Source of the DNA: Parietaria judaica
Lineage: Eukaryota; Streptophyta; Magnoliopsida; Rosales; Urticaceae
Direction: 5' to 3'
DNA: 64,000 bases
NCBI GenBank assembly: GCA_954871525.1
Contig: OX940864.1
Coordinates: 24,856,001 to 24,920,000 of the forward strand
The notes under the pieces: model-generated
What the model was told of the DNA's origin: nothing
Databases searched by the model: none
The model's input: only the letters and a program-made list of their open reading frames with translations
Translations under genes and position numbers: made by a program
Part shown: positions 32,690 to 43,154 of the stretch, one piece after another
Numbering within the stretch: the first letter of the stretch is position 1
How the letters are laid out: each line of letters begins with the position of its first letter

Positions 32690-32835
32690 CTCTTTTTGGC
32701 AAAAGTCAAAGCCTCTCAGTAAAAGTCAAAGTCCACCGACGAAGTCGAAGATCAGTGCCGTCGTCAACTCTCATTCGGTGGACTAGCTTGGTAACGACAT
32801 CTTCTTTGGCACCTTCGCTCTGATACCAATTATTG
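32690..32835 (-). other. copia primer site and leader, truncated
   Basis: On the minus strand the LTR end is followed by TTGGTATCAGAGCGAAGG (32817-32830 core), the initiator-Met primer site, and about 125 nt of leader. The sequence then breaks off before gag. Confidence 0.75.
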
Positions 32836-33371
32836 GTTCCAATTAAAAGATTTGCAGCCAAAAGAAGAACACAAAGAACAAAGGAAGAAAGAAATTTGGG
32901 AGAAAGGTTTTCTCTTTGATTAATTCGAAGGGCAAAAATAAAAATAAAGGAGGAGTTACAAAAATAAACACTAACACTAGCATTTATAGGGGACCAGAAA
33001 ACGAAACCCTAGCTAAACTTCATAAAATAAACTTAATCAAATATTCTACATTTACATTCGAATCCTAACAGAATCAGGAAACCAAATCAAATCAAATCTC
33101 CAAACTTGCTTCTCAAGTTTGGCACCTTCTAGAATAGGTTCCGCTGACTTATGGTCGGGTGTCCCTAGCAGGGCTGCTAGGATCCATTTCTGCCCGGGGC
33201 ATTCTCGCTCGGGACTCTTCTGCTAGGGAGCCACTTCTGCCCGGGGGCACTCCTGGTAGGGGCATTTCTGCTCGGGCCCTTCTATGCTAGGGGAATCTCT
33301 GGTGGGGAAACTCCTGGTGGGGAAATCTCGGGAGATCTACTAGGGGTTGAGCCAAGTCAGGCTTAAACTCA
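32836..33371 (-). repeat. copia LTR, about 535 bp
   Basis: It lies between a polypurine tract (minus strand TACGGGGGAGAA, 33372-33385) and a primer-binding site. It has a TATA-like CTATAAATG near 32985-32993. The U3 half (about 33130-33350) consists of degenerate repeats of the type CCTAGCAGAAG / CCCGAGCAGAAATGCCCC. The expected CA at the 3' end is not clean (CCAATAA). It serves as the 3' LTR for the RNase H upstream and the 5' LTR for the leader downstream. Confidence 0.7.
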
Positions 33372-33385
33372 CATTCTCCCCCGTA

Positions 33386-34035
33386 AGCTTGACTTGTATC
33401 GAGGTTCTTCACCCCAAGCAGCTCTCTCATCTCCGCGAACTTAACTCTTGCTAGAGCCTTGGTGAGTATGTTTGCCCGCTGCTCCTTCGTGCTGAAAAAC
33501 TCCACAATGATCTTCCGCTTCTCCACACACTCGTGAATATAATGATACCGAGTGTCTATGTGTTTGCTCCGACCATGAAACACTGGGTTCTTCATCAGCG
33601 TTATTGCGAACTTGTTGTCCACGTAGAGTGTTACTGGCTTCTACTCGGCTCCAGTCACTTCACTTAGTATCCCCTTCAACCGCATAGCTTGACACGCTGC
33701 TGCGGTTGCTGCCATGAACTCCGTTTCACATGAGGATAGAGCTACAGTCTTCTGCTTCTAAGATTGCCAAGTGATGAGGTTCCCATTGAGGTAGAACGCC
33801 ATCCCTCTGGTACTCTTCCTATCATCAATGTAACCGGCCAGATCACTGTCAGTGAAGCCGACTAGCTCTTCTGCTCCCCTGCCTCTTCCATATTGGATCC
33901 CGTAGTCCGTCGTTCCCTTCACGTAACGCAAGATGTGCATCACCGCCTGCTGGTGTGCACTTGTGGGCTTCTCCATGAATCGACTAACTATCCCAACTGC
34001 GTGAGACATGTCTGGTCGGGTGTGGGTGAGTCTCT
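33386..34035 (-). pseudogene. copia RNase H fragment
   Basis: Minus strand: HTRPDMSHAVGIVSRFMEKP, then FTDSDLAGYIDDRKSTRGMA (RNase H core), then after a stop near 33758 VDNKFAITLMKNPVFHGRSK, TRYHYIHECVEK and the terminal KFAEMRELLGVKNL. This is the C-terminal third of copia RNase H. The upstream junction near 34035 is abrupt, so RT and everything before it are missing. Confidence 0.88.
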
Positions 34036-34741
34036 TAAAAAAATTCATGGAAAATTTTAAGTGAACTTGGCCAAGCTCTATAATCAGAATAAAAAGCATT
34101 AAATTATGTATGGTAAATGGTAGTTTAATTAAAGACATCGGATTGGGATTTTTTTTTTCTTCTATATTGGTGTTACAAATATATCTTTGCTTATTGGTAC
34201 AAAAATTATTTTAAAATGTGAAATTTATAGACAAGTAGTAGTTGAAAAAGCACTGGCAGAGGTACCATCATAAGCATTCACATCAGTTCTTAAATAAAAT
34301 TTTGCTATATTTTGTCGAAATGGTTCGTAACACAGCTAGAATTATGTTCACAACCCTCAATTAATAGAATTATGTTCATATAAGCTTTTTATTTTAAAAA
34401 TAAAAGAAGGATATAAAATTTTCTCATACTTTTAAATAGGATTTCTTATCGCCACCGCGCGATCCCGTCCACTAGTATATATATTATATATGGATCCTGA
34501 TTCGACTAGTTCACATAATGTATGACTATGTCCATCAACGATCTGGAAAGATTCCAACCAAACCACTTGCAATATTTAATAATATTCAGGACAGATTTGT
34601 CAAAGTTCATGTCTTTGAATCTAGTAATTAATGGCTATAGTCAAACAGTAATTGGCATGTGCCATTGCTTCAAGATTGGGGTTCAATATTTTTACATAAA
34701 ACATTAATATCTGCATAAATACCTGATTTAGTATTAAAATA
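34036..34741. other. AT-rich spacer, no gene
   Basis: Nothing recognised. Confidence 0.4.
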
Positions 34742-35104
34742 AGGGTTAATTAAAGCCTAAGTATTAAACTTTGATCAATAGATGGGCAAAGGTCTAAAGT
34801 AAAAATATATATAGCAATAAAAAGGACCCAAAGTCAACAAATATGAGTTTATTTATTTTTTTCATCTCTTTTTTTTTTTACTAAGGTTGGTCAATTTTTT
34901 TGGCATAATGCTATTAAATCACGCTTAAGATCGATACACATTTTTTGTGCTCGTACCTATCTAACATCTTCTCTCATTTGAATTCAAAGGGGAAAAAATT
35001 GTCACGTATATTTGTTGACTTTTGGTACTTTTATCGTTGCTTTTCATTTTTGGATCCTTTCCGTCTCGGTTGATCAAAGTTTGAGTACTTTTACCGTAAT
35101 TATT
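34742..35104. mobile_element. Fold-back element upstream of the EP1-like gene
   Basis: The left arm GGGTTAATTAAAGCC ... ACTTTGATCAA ... CAAAGTCAACAAATAT pairs with the right arm ATATTTGTTGACTTTTGG ... TTGATCAAAGTTTGAGTA ... GGTAATTATTCC (reverse complement), with mismatches. Terminal sequence relates it to the fold-back elements at 36411, 57555 and 58366. No duplication could be assigned. Confidence 0.6.
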
Positions 35105-35417
35105 CCTTCAAATAAATATATATTTAGTACTTTATATATTTCAACATTTTTTTATTAACGATATTAATGGAACATAGTGTAGAAGGAAAAATGGTTGGTA
35201 CTTTTTCCGCAGGAAAAAAAATTGAAATTTTTGCCCCTATTATATGATAACATGAAGACGAATATTCTAGGCAGAAAAATGAACTTTTACCGTAATTTAG
35301 TAAGAGTTTAAATACTTTCCGTGCTATTATCCCTACCTAAATAGAGTACTTCCCACGCTATCAAAGGCCACCAAACCGACTGCCCTCCGGAGCAGAAAAA
35401 ATCATAACACTAAAAAA
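35105..35417 (+). promoter_or_regulatory. Putative 5' region of the EP1-like gene
   Basis: AT-rich upstream region. The last 60 bp (CAAAGGCCACCAAACCGACTG ...) resemble 50240-50275 before the second copy, so the upstream sequence was duplicated with the gene. No clear TATA box. Confidence 0.4.
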
Positions 35418-36410
35418 ATGCTCTTCCCAACCTCCGCAGTGACCGCCGCAACGCTCCTCCTCCTCCTCCTGAGCCTCTCCGCCACCACGAAAGCCCAAGT
35501 CCCCGCAAACGAGACATTCAAATTCGTGAACAAGGGCGAGTTTGGGCCGTACATAAATGAGTACGACGCCAGCTACCGCATGATAAGCGTCTTTGCCGCG
35601 CCCTTCCAGCTGGGGTTCTACAACACCACGCCGGGTGCCTTCACCCTCGCCTTGCGTATCGGACTCCAGCGTGCCGAGCCGAACTACCAGTGGGTGTGGG
35701 AGGCCAACCGTGGCAATCCCGTCGGTGAGAACGCCACATTCTCTCTCAACCGCGCCGGCAACCTCGTCCTCGCACACGCCGACGGCCGCATCGTGTGGCA
35801 GTCCAACACCGCCAACAAGGTTGACTAATGTTCAAATTTCCCAATCATTATATATATATATATGTATATTTACCATTCTGTTTTTGTTAAGGGCGTGGTG
35901 AGGTTCGAGCTCCTCTCGACCGGAAACATGGTGCTGTACAACAAGGCTGGAAACATCGTGTGGCAGAGCTTCGACTACCATACCGACACTCTCCTCATCG
36001 GGCAGACCCTCCGCCTCGGGACAAGCTTGTGAGCCGCCTCTCCCCCGGCGAGAACAAGGACGGTCAGTACAGCTTGGTCCTAGAGCCCAAGGGCTTCTCG
36101 CTCTACAAAGGCAAGACCCGCTACTTCTCAACGTTGCAGAAGTTCGGTTCTCCTGGAGGTACAGTAATGTGTTTGAAAGAAAGTAATTTGCGGAATAAGT
36201 ATCTAATTTTAGACAACGGAGACAATGTAAATTTAGAGTGAAAAATAACGACAAAAACTCAGTCAACAAAAGTAAAGCAATGCATATTTCCGTCCACTTT
36301 TCTCAAAAAAAAAAAATAGATGAAAATATGTATGGTTTTATTGTTGTCAATGTTGAGTGTTTTCCCCGTTAGTTTCACTTTTATCGCCTCACTTGATCAA
36401 AGTATGGTAA

Positions 36411-38096
36411 ATTACGGCTAAAGTATTTAATGTCTTAGAAATTTTAAATTATGTACTAAAATTATTTTTTTTTGGCCAATGTACACAAACTGCATTCTAT
36501 TGGCGACTAATGTTCACTTTGTTAATTTTTTATTTTTTACCGTTAAATTTTGTCACATTGGCTACTAGGGCTGAAACCGGGTCCAAAACCCGGGTTTTTT
36601 TAAAACCCGGAACCCGAACCCGGATTTCCGGGTTTTCACTTTTAAAACCCGAAACCAGATTTTTAAAGGAAAAACCAGGAAATCCGGGTTCCGGTAATTA
36701 CCCGGTTTTTATTTGAAAACCCGGATTTTAAACCCGAACCCGGTTTTAACCCACTTTTTTATTTTTATTTATTTTTATTTGAAGTAAAAACAATTATAAA
36801 GCCATTAATACATAATATTACCTAATCTTAAATACACCAATCAAAAATTTGTACACATATAGTATTAATGTTAGTTTATAAATATAATACTTAATAAAAA
36901 AACAAGTTTATAAACATTATAAAAATAAATTAAATATTTATTTAAAAATCCGGGTTTTAGTAACATACTAACCGGGTTTTGGGTTTTATAACTCAAAACC
37001 CGGAACCGGTTTAATTCGGTTACGGGTTTTTAAAATTCGGTTTCGGTTTAACCCGACTTTAATTCGGTTTCGGTTTTTTTAAACCGGAATCGGTCCGGTT
37101 TCGGTTAAAAGCCCGCATTTGCGGGTTTTATGTGCAGGCCTATTGGCTACCACGTCACCGCCACGTAGATTTAGTAACACAGCCACGTGGCATATGACTG
37201 CCACGTGGCTTTTTTAATTTTTAATTTTATTATTTTCTTAAGCATTACTTTTTTTATCGGTTTTAGTTGTTTTTTTTTACACCGGGCTCGGGTTGGCTCT
37301 TTGGGACGGGGTCAGGCTCTGACTGTTGTCTTTCCCTGATGAACCTTCAACGTCATCTTCGGACTTTGACCATCGTCTCTCCCTAATGAGCCTTAGGCAT
37401 CGCCATCGTCTTCGGGTTTTTGGATTTTGATCACCGTTTTTTTCATTTCTTTTCGATTAGGGCTTTCCACGTCATCTCTGTAAAAGTGGGCCCCATAATA
37501 TATATCTATATACATATAGATGACGTGGAAAGCCCGAACCGAAAAGAAAAGGACGGTGATCAATATCTGAAAACCTCGAAGACGACGCTGAAGGCCCATC
37601 AGGGAGAGACGATAACCAAAGTCCAAAGCCTGAAGACAATGTTGAAGGTTCATCAAGGAGAGACAATGACAAGAGACCGAGCCTAGTGTAAAAAGTCAAC
37701 CGGACCTCGGCCCAAAATGCGAACCCGAGCTTTATGTAAATAAGTCAACCAAAAACCGATTTAAAGAAGTCAACTTGAGCCCGATGTAAAAAAGGCAATC
37801 CAAAGTCTATATAAAAACAATAATACTTAAGAAGAAAATAATGCTTAATTTTTTATTTTTTTAAATGTCACGTGGCGGTCAAATGCTACGTGGCTGTGTT
37901 GCCAAATCTACATAGCGGTGACGTGGTAGCCAATATGACAAAATTTAACGATAAAATAAATTATTTAGCGGAGAAACATTAGCAGATAACAGAATGCAGT
38001 TTGGGTACATTAGTCACCAAAAAAATGTTTGGGTACATAATTCAAAATTTCTAAAATGATACTCTAGTCGCAGTTTAGATACTTATGCCGTCAATA
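36411..38096. mobile_element. Giant fold-back element filling EP1 intron 2
   Basis: The left arm (36411-about 37490, excluding the hAT inside it) is the inverse of the right arm (37500-38096). Paired marks: TACGTCACCGCCACGTAGAT-type at 37150 with ACATAGCGGTGACGTGGTAG at 37911; TTTCCCTGATGAACCTTCAA at 37331 with TTGAAGGTTCATCAAGGAGA at 37643; CTTTCCACGTCATCT near 37462 with AGATGACGTGGAAAG at 37519. The arms meet at about 37490. The outer ends read ATTACGGCTAAAGTA and, reversed, ATTGACGGCATAAGTA. It carries no coding region. Confidence 0.85.
36566..37142. mobile_element. Non-autonomous hAT element nested in the fold-back arm
   Basis: 577 bp flanked by the exact 8-bp duplication TTGGCTAC (36558-36565 and 37143-37150). 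Ends TAGGGCTGAAAC and, reversed, TAGGCCTGCAC. The subterminal regions are packed with AAAACCCGG / CCGGGTTTT and CGGTTTCGGTTT repeats, likely transposase-binding sites. No open frame. Confidence 0.9.
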
Positions 38097-38816
38097 ATTT
38101 AAGTGACCATCCTCTTCGAGTGTATAATTAAGTAAGTAACATTCTGATTACCAACACAGCGGAAGCCATCGCAAACATGACTCTCGAAGTTGAGCCGGAA
38201 GACGAGGAAATTCCCACATACGATGTGTTCTTCAGGCTGTCCGGCGGATCAGTGAAGCTCAGTTTTGGCCGTCCCGCCAAGTACAACGTGACAATTTCGT
38301 TTCTGCGGCTCGGAATGGACGGCAATGTCATAATCTACACGTACATGGAGAAAAGCATGTATCTGGCCACGGACATCGTCTTCCGCCTCTTCAACAGAGA
38401 CAGCTTGGAAGGCATGGACACCGAGTGCGAGCTTCCCGAGAAATGCGGGGCCCTCGGCGTGTGCGAGGACAACCAGTGCGTGGCGTGTCCGACGGAGAAG
38501 GGGCTGCTGGGGTGGAGCAAGAGCTGCGAGGCCAGGCGGGTAGCCTCGTGCCGGCCCGCCGACTTCCACTACTCGAGCAAGTACAACCGGGGAAGCGCGG
38601 TGAAGGAGAGCGACTGCGGGAAGAAGTGCTCGTCGGACTGCAAGTGCATGGGCTACTTCTACAACCGTGACTCGTCGCGGTGTTGGATCGTTCAAGATCT
38701 GATGACGCTCACAACAGCCAATTCCACGCACGTGGGGTTCATCAAGACGCCCAAAAAGTAGAAGGGAAAGCGATGGGTAATAAATGGCTGAGACATCTCG
38801 ATATATACCTATATCT

Positions 38817-39050
38817 TTTTTTTTTAACTGGAAGCTTCTCATTAATTAACATGAAATGAGGGATAAATCCCTTTGGAAAACGAGTACAAGCCATTTCGGG
38901 CATTCCTTCGACCACATGTCGGGGATAGAATCCGCAAGACGTGTTTTAGCTATGCTATTAGCGACTTCGTTGCACCCTTTCGGAATCCAACGACACTTAA
39001 TGCTCCTTTCTTCCTCTGCCAAAATAGAGGACAATTTAATAAAGTTACGA
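38817..39050 (-). mobile_element. LINE 3' end, 5'-truncated
   Basis: A T-run at 38817-38828 is the poly(A) tail of a minus-strand insertion. The minus-strand frame 39034-38846 gives CRWIPKGCNEVANSIAKTRL and the terminal WSKECPKWLVLVFQRDL. This resembles the C-terminal RNase H of plant LINE reverse transcriptases, in which WVPR-x-N-x-VA-x-LA is typical. It ends abruptly at the truncated LTR near 39053. Confidence 0.65.
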
Positions 39051-39052
39051 GA

Positions 39053-39636
39053 TGAAACCCACTTCGGTGAATAAAGTTACGAGATGACAATTTAATAAAG
39101 ACTTGATCGATAATAAGGAACTTGTATGTTTGATTGATAATAAAGTGAATACAGAGTGAAAAGCTAGTGTTGAATGTAGAACAAGATGATTGTGCTTTAA
39201 GTTACTTCGTAGGCTTTATTTATAGCCTGTATTACAACGTTTATCCCCTAGAAATTAGTAACGGCTAGTAGACTGAGCTAGTCCTTCCTTTTCCTCTTCT
39301 TTTGCCACCACGTGTAAAGTTTCGACGACGTGGTAATCGGTCTCTTTCCACGTGGAGGACTCTGGATATGGTCAATAAAGGGGGAAACGCCTGTTATCCC
39401 GGGCTGCTTGGTCTTCGGGAAGGCTGCTCGGACTTCGTGGGCTTGGTCTTCGAGAAGACTTGGCTTCGAAGTGGATTCTTGATGGACTGAACGTGCTGGG
39501 TTACTTATTAGGCCTGCTGGTTTGTTGTGAGGCCCAACTTTCTTTGGACCCTACGTCGTTTACGTCGTTTACGTCGTTGGGTGTAGTTTCGTCTTTCGAT
39601 GTCGTTTTTCGGGGAAGGTGAAATCCTGCATCATCA
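39053..39636 (-). repeat. 3' LTR of element 3, outer end truncated
   Basis: Matches 49150-49735 nearly base for base. The first part, starting TGTTGATGTG in the other LTR, is missing; instead the LINE fragment adjoins. Confidence 0.88.
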
Positions 39637-39641
39637 GTGAG

Positions 39642-39678
39642 CCCCCCAGTTCATTAAGTGATTAACACTTGGTGAACT
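39642..39678 (-). other. Stem-loop abutting polypurine tract, element 3
   Basis: Read on +, AGTTCA (39648-39653) pairs with TGAACT (39673-39678). A TT/GG internal loop follows, then AAGTG pairs with CACTT around ATTAA. The six Cs at 39642-39647 (polypurine tract on -) touch the stem directly. Confidence 0.75.
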
Positions 39679-40122
39679 ATTGTGTCGATGATGATTATTT
39701 TCCTCTGATCGCAAAGGATGTGGAAACTTGAGATATTTTTGCCAAAATTCTTTTTTGAAGGAATTGTTAGCTTCTTTTTTGGCGCGATCCTTATCTTTCA
39801 AATATGAAAATTCAAAATGTTTGGTTTCGGACTGAATTAATTTGTGGGCGGTGTTTTTAGGGTTTGCATGGGCTGTACACGTGGCGTGCTTGGATTAGCC
39901 TAGCGTATCCCCTTTTCTCTTTCGGTTTCTTGCGTCGAGTTTTGGGTCAATCAAGACCTTGATTTGACAACGATTTTGACTGAGTGGGTTTGAGGCTGAC
40001 ACGCCTATTTCGGAGGTGATGGGGGCCTATTTAGCCTCTTCGGCTTCGATGCCATGATTGTGGCAGTTTTTGGGAGATCGTGGAGAGTGGTTTTGAAGAG
40101 GCGGTTTTTGCAGAGGTGAGTT

Positions 40123-40128
40123 TATAAA
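40123..40128 (+). promoter_or_regulatory. TATA box of the antisense gene
   Basis: TATAAA within GAGTTTATAAACTC, 62 bp upstream of the ATG at 40190. A CT-rich leader follows (TCTTCTTCGCATTTTTCCTC), usual for plant core promoters. Confidence 0.5.
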
Positions 40129-40189
40129 CTCTTATCCTGTTCTCTTCTTCGCATTTTTCCTCCTCTTCTTCTCTCTACATTACGAAGAA

Positions 40190-42542
40190 ATGTCTGCCTC
40201 TGGTTCGAAGAGCGACTCCTTCCAAGCTGATGGCTCTCTCTCGGTGATTACTCCGACCTATCTTCGCGAGCTCCGGAGCCTATACAACGTCCCTAATTTT
40301 ATCGAGACAGAGGTCCCGGGCGCGATGGATCGAGCTTTCGATGAGAAGCCGGGGTGGTCGTGTGTTTACGAAGCTTTCTTTGAAGCCGGGGTTGAGTTTC
40401 CCCTTCCCGACGTTATCGTCGAGTTTCTTCAGCACATTGGTTTGGCTCCTGGGCAGTTGGTCCCAAACGCCTACCGGAATCTCGTTGCTCTAGGGGTCAT
40501 GTCACGGGAGAACAGGGCGTTCCTCACTGTTGAGGATCTTGTTCGCCTTTATTACCCCAAGAGTGCTGGGAAGTCTTCGGGGAGATTCTTCTTGAACGGG
40601 AGGATGGGGAGGATCCTCAAAGGAACTCCCGACATACGAGGAGGGTGGACGGAGAGGTTTTTCTTCCTCAGAGATGTTCGATCTGAGGCGCTGAAACCTC
40701 CGAGATGGAGTTATGGCCCTGGTGGGCTTTGAAGGCTTACTTCGGCCCTTTTTTTTGTCTTTTTCGGCTCTTTTCGCTCTGACTGTTGGAACATTTTTGC
40801 CTTTCAGCGACCAAGATTGTGGTACCGGAGGCTGATCCGAGGTTCAGAGGGCTCAAGAAGGTTCTGTTTTTTACGTCGTAAGGTTTTTTTAATCGGCATA
40901 ATCGAGGTGCGTTTTTCACCTCGTTTTCTTTGTCCCGCAGCACCTGAGGAGTCTATGAAGTCCTCGACCAGCCAGCAATCGTCTCCCGATCGTCGTAAGG
41001 ACCCCACTCCGCTCGTTCACCACGTTTCATCCGGGACCGATGAGACCCCCGAAGACATGGCGTTGGAGTCGTTGGTGGCGAAAGCGCAGGAGGCTCAGTC
41101 ATCTCGGCGGGTCAAGGTGGAGAGCGAGGTGGTGCTTGATGCCAAAGCACGTTCTGAAGCGGGTAATGAAGGGAAAGTCGTTTCCACGAGGTCGTCGAGT
41201 GACGTTGTGCCTCGGTCGGACAAGCGTGATCGTTCCCCTGATCGTGCCGAGGTGAATGTCGCTCCATCTAAGAGGGGCAAGGTGATTCCGGAACGTCAAG
41301 CACCTCGCACGAGGTCAAACCCCCAGGGGTATGCTCCGCCCCTTCGTCGACAGAACGAGAAGCTGAAGGCCTCAGCGGTTCGTGAAGGAATCAGTAGCCG
41401 TTTTGGATCCGGGGATCATCAGGGGGTCCAGACCATCTCAATTGATTTCGCGAGCTCTCATTCTCTCGTTGATTCTCCTCGGGCCTCTTCACGCTTCGTT
41501 GCGAGTTCGGTCCGCCGAGGTCATCCTCTTGATGTGCTTTCACTGGCGCGTGGCAGGGAATACGAGAAGGCGGCACATAACGGGGTGAAGGTAATCCTTG
41601 TGGTTCATTTTTAAAGGGATATTAATTTTCCGAGGTATTTATCACCTCGTATTCCTTGGTTGCAGTTTCTTACCGCGATAAACGAGTTGGTTCTCGTTTA
41701 TGAGAAGGACGTTGCGGCCTTAAAGCTCGAACTCAACAAGGCGGGGTCTGATGGGCGCCTAAAGGAGGCCGAGACCCAGCTCGCTGTTCGGGAGAAGGAG
41801 GTGCGGGACGCCCAAGGGAAACTTCGAAAGGTCGAGGAGAGTTTGTATTCTTCGAGGTTAGATGCCGACTTCCAGAAGGAGACGGCCGAGAAGCTGCAGG
41901 CTCAGGTTTCCGAAGAGCATGGCAAGTGTCGCGCTCTTCAGGACGAGGTGTCGTCACTTCGGGCTGAAGTGGCTAGAGTCGAGGCTCTCGAACGGAGTTT
42001 GAAGGTGGCGCGGGAAGTCCTGCTGAAAGCGACGGAGGAGCTTCAAGAGGCCAAGAGCGAGGTGGTCTCCGCAACTCGCCTTGCTGTGCAGAAAGTCTCT
42101 GAGAAGCTCAATAAAAAATCGAACGCCGCAATGATACCATCACTAAGCTCGGGCTCCAGCTCGCCAAATTCACCTCGGCTGAAGGATCTCAAGATAAATG
42201 CCCGAACCTTCTTCGTGGTGTTTTCAGAGCTGCTACGTGTGTAGGAGTCTTCGCTGGAATGTTTACTATGGGTTTCATTTCCCAGGTGGTGTTCCGCCTC
42301 GTGCCATCGTATCCGGATCTTCTCCGGCCTCGAGTCCCACCTCGGTTCGCCCTGCCGCTACCTCGAACGTACACTGTGACCCCAATCTCCCCGTTGAAGA
42401 GAAACAGGAGGAGGCCCTTGATGCTACCGCCGGCGTGGAGGGTGCCTTAGGCATTGGGCATGGCGAGGATGAGGTCGTGGGCGATGATCTGGAGGAGGAA
42501 GAGGCCGGGGACCGCACCGCTGAAGTTGACGAGGAAGTTTAA
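40190..42542 (+). CDS. Antisense multi-exon gene inside element 3
   Basis: It lies opposite to gag-pol, between integrase and the 3' LTR. Exon 1 (40190-40721) resembles the putative gypsy-type transposon domain (PF04195-like): YEAFFEAGVEFPLPDVIVEF, then LAPGQLVPNAYRNLVALGVM. GT-AG introns are readable at 40722-40807, 40861-40940 and 41591-41665, ending TTTCAG, CCGCAG and TTGCAG. Exon 3 is a charged, disordered region (SSTSQQSSPDRRKDPTPLVH). Exon 4 is a long heptad-type coiled coil (KLRKVEESLYSSRLDADFQK ... SLRAEVARVEALERSLKVAR). The last part is acidic (DDLEEEEAGDRTAEVDEEV). One-base discrepancies occur at the exon 2/3 junction and in an A-run near 42115, so this copy may be inactive. Antisense extra ORFs are known in Tat-group elements such as Grande; their role is unknown. 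Confidence 0.65.
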
Positions 42543-42751
42543 ACAGCTCGGGGACTTCCCCTTTTTGTTATTTGTTTTTCTGTTTCCGTTTCCATCTAGT
42601 TTAAGACAATGTGTACCTTTTTTGGTTGGGAGTCCGACCTGGGTACTTTGATGTTTGGATATTTCCGTCTTTTTTGGTCGGGAGACCGACCTTGTTGTGG
42701 TCACTTCGTTTATTCGAGGTGACCTTTGCTGTTCGAAACTCTATGTCCTTC

Positions 42752-42757
42752 AATAAA
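42752..42757 (+). terminator. Possible polyadenylation signal of the antisense gene
   Basis: AATAAA in TTCAATAAATTCTTG, about 210 bp after the stop at 42542. Confidence 0.35.
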
Positions 42758-43154
42758 TTCTTGTTTTGTCGTCTTTCCTTTGCTTCTTTGTCTACCTCGT
42801 ATACCCCGGTATTTGGTTAGCTTTTAGTCCCGCGCAACTCGATCGATCGATCCTGTAGACGTTTTCTTTTCGGGGTCTTTCACGTCGGGGTGTGAGTGCG
42901 ATCCCTACTCTGAAATCGAGCCCAAGGAGATTCTGAGTGTCAATGCGGCCGAGACATAAAGGCTTTAGGGAGGATTTTCTCGACGTGCTTGTATGACTCG
43001 AGGTGCTTTGATATGTTTGTAAGTAGTTTACCTCGTTTTCGGGGTCAATATTGGTATCGAACGGTTAGAGCTGGGTTGTTCCCATGCTCCCTCCCCGGGG
43101 CAGATATAACAAAGAAGAGATAGGGTGTAATCGAGATGTTTATTGAAGTTGTGG

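Larger units (their letters stand above)
35418..38761 (+). pseudogene. EP1-like secreted lectin glycoprotein, frameshifted
   Basis: Three exons by GT-AG splicing: 35418-35819, 35892-36158, 38160-38761. Exon 1 starts with a signal peptide (Leu/Ala-rich, cut near TKAQ). It continues into the G-type (mannose-binding, S-locus-like) lectin domain with VWEANRGNPVGENATFSLN and NLVLAHADGRIVWQSNTANK. Exon 2 has GNMVLYNKAGNIVWQSFDYH. Near 36018-36021 the frame is lost, going to TGA, and resumes one frame over at KLVSRLSPGENKDGQYSLVL. Exon 3 ends with the Cys-rich PAN-like tail (CGALGVCEDNQCVACPTEKG, SDCGKKCSSDCKCMGYFYNR). About 430 residues if whole, normal for the family, but a stretch of about 12 residues before KYNRG is missing. 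EP1-like proteins are extracellular, with unclear ligands. A sequencing error instead of a real frameshift cannot be excluded. Confidence 0.85.

Noticed and set aside
38249..38842. 197-codon frame opposite EP1 exon 3
   Set aside because: Antisense shadow of the GC-rich exon; the + strand encodes the recognised Cys-rich tail.
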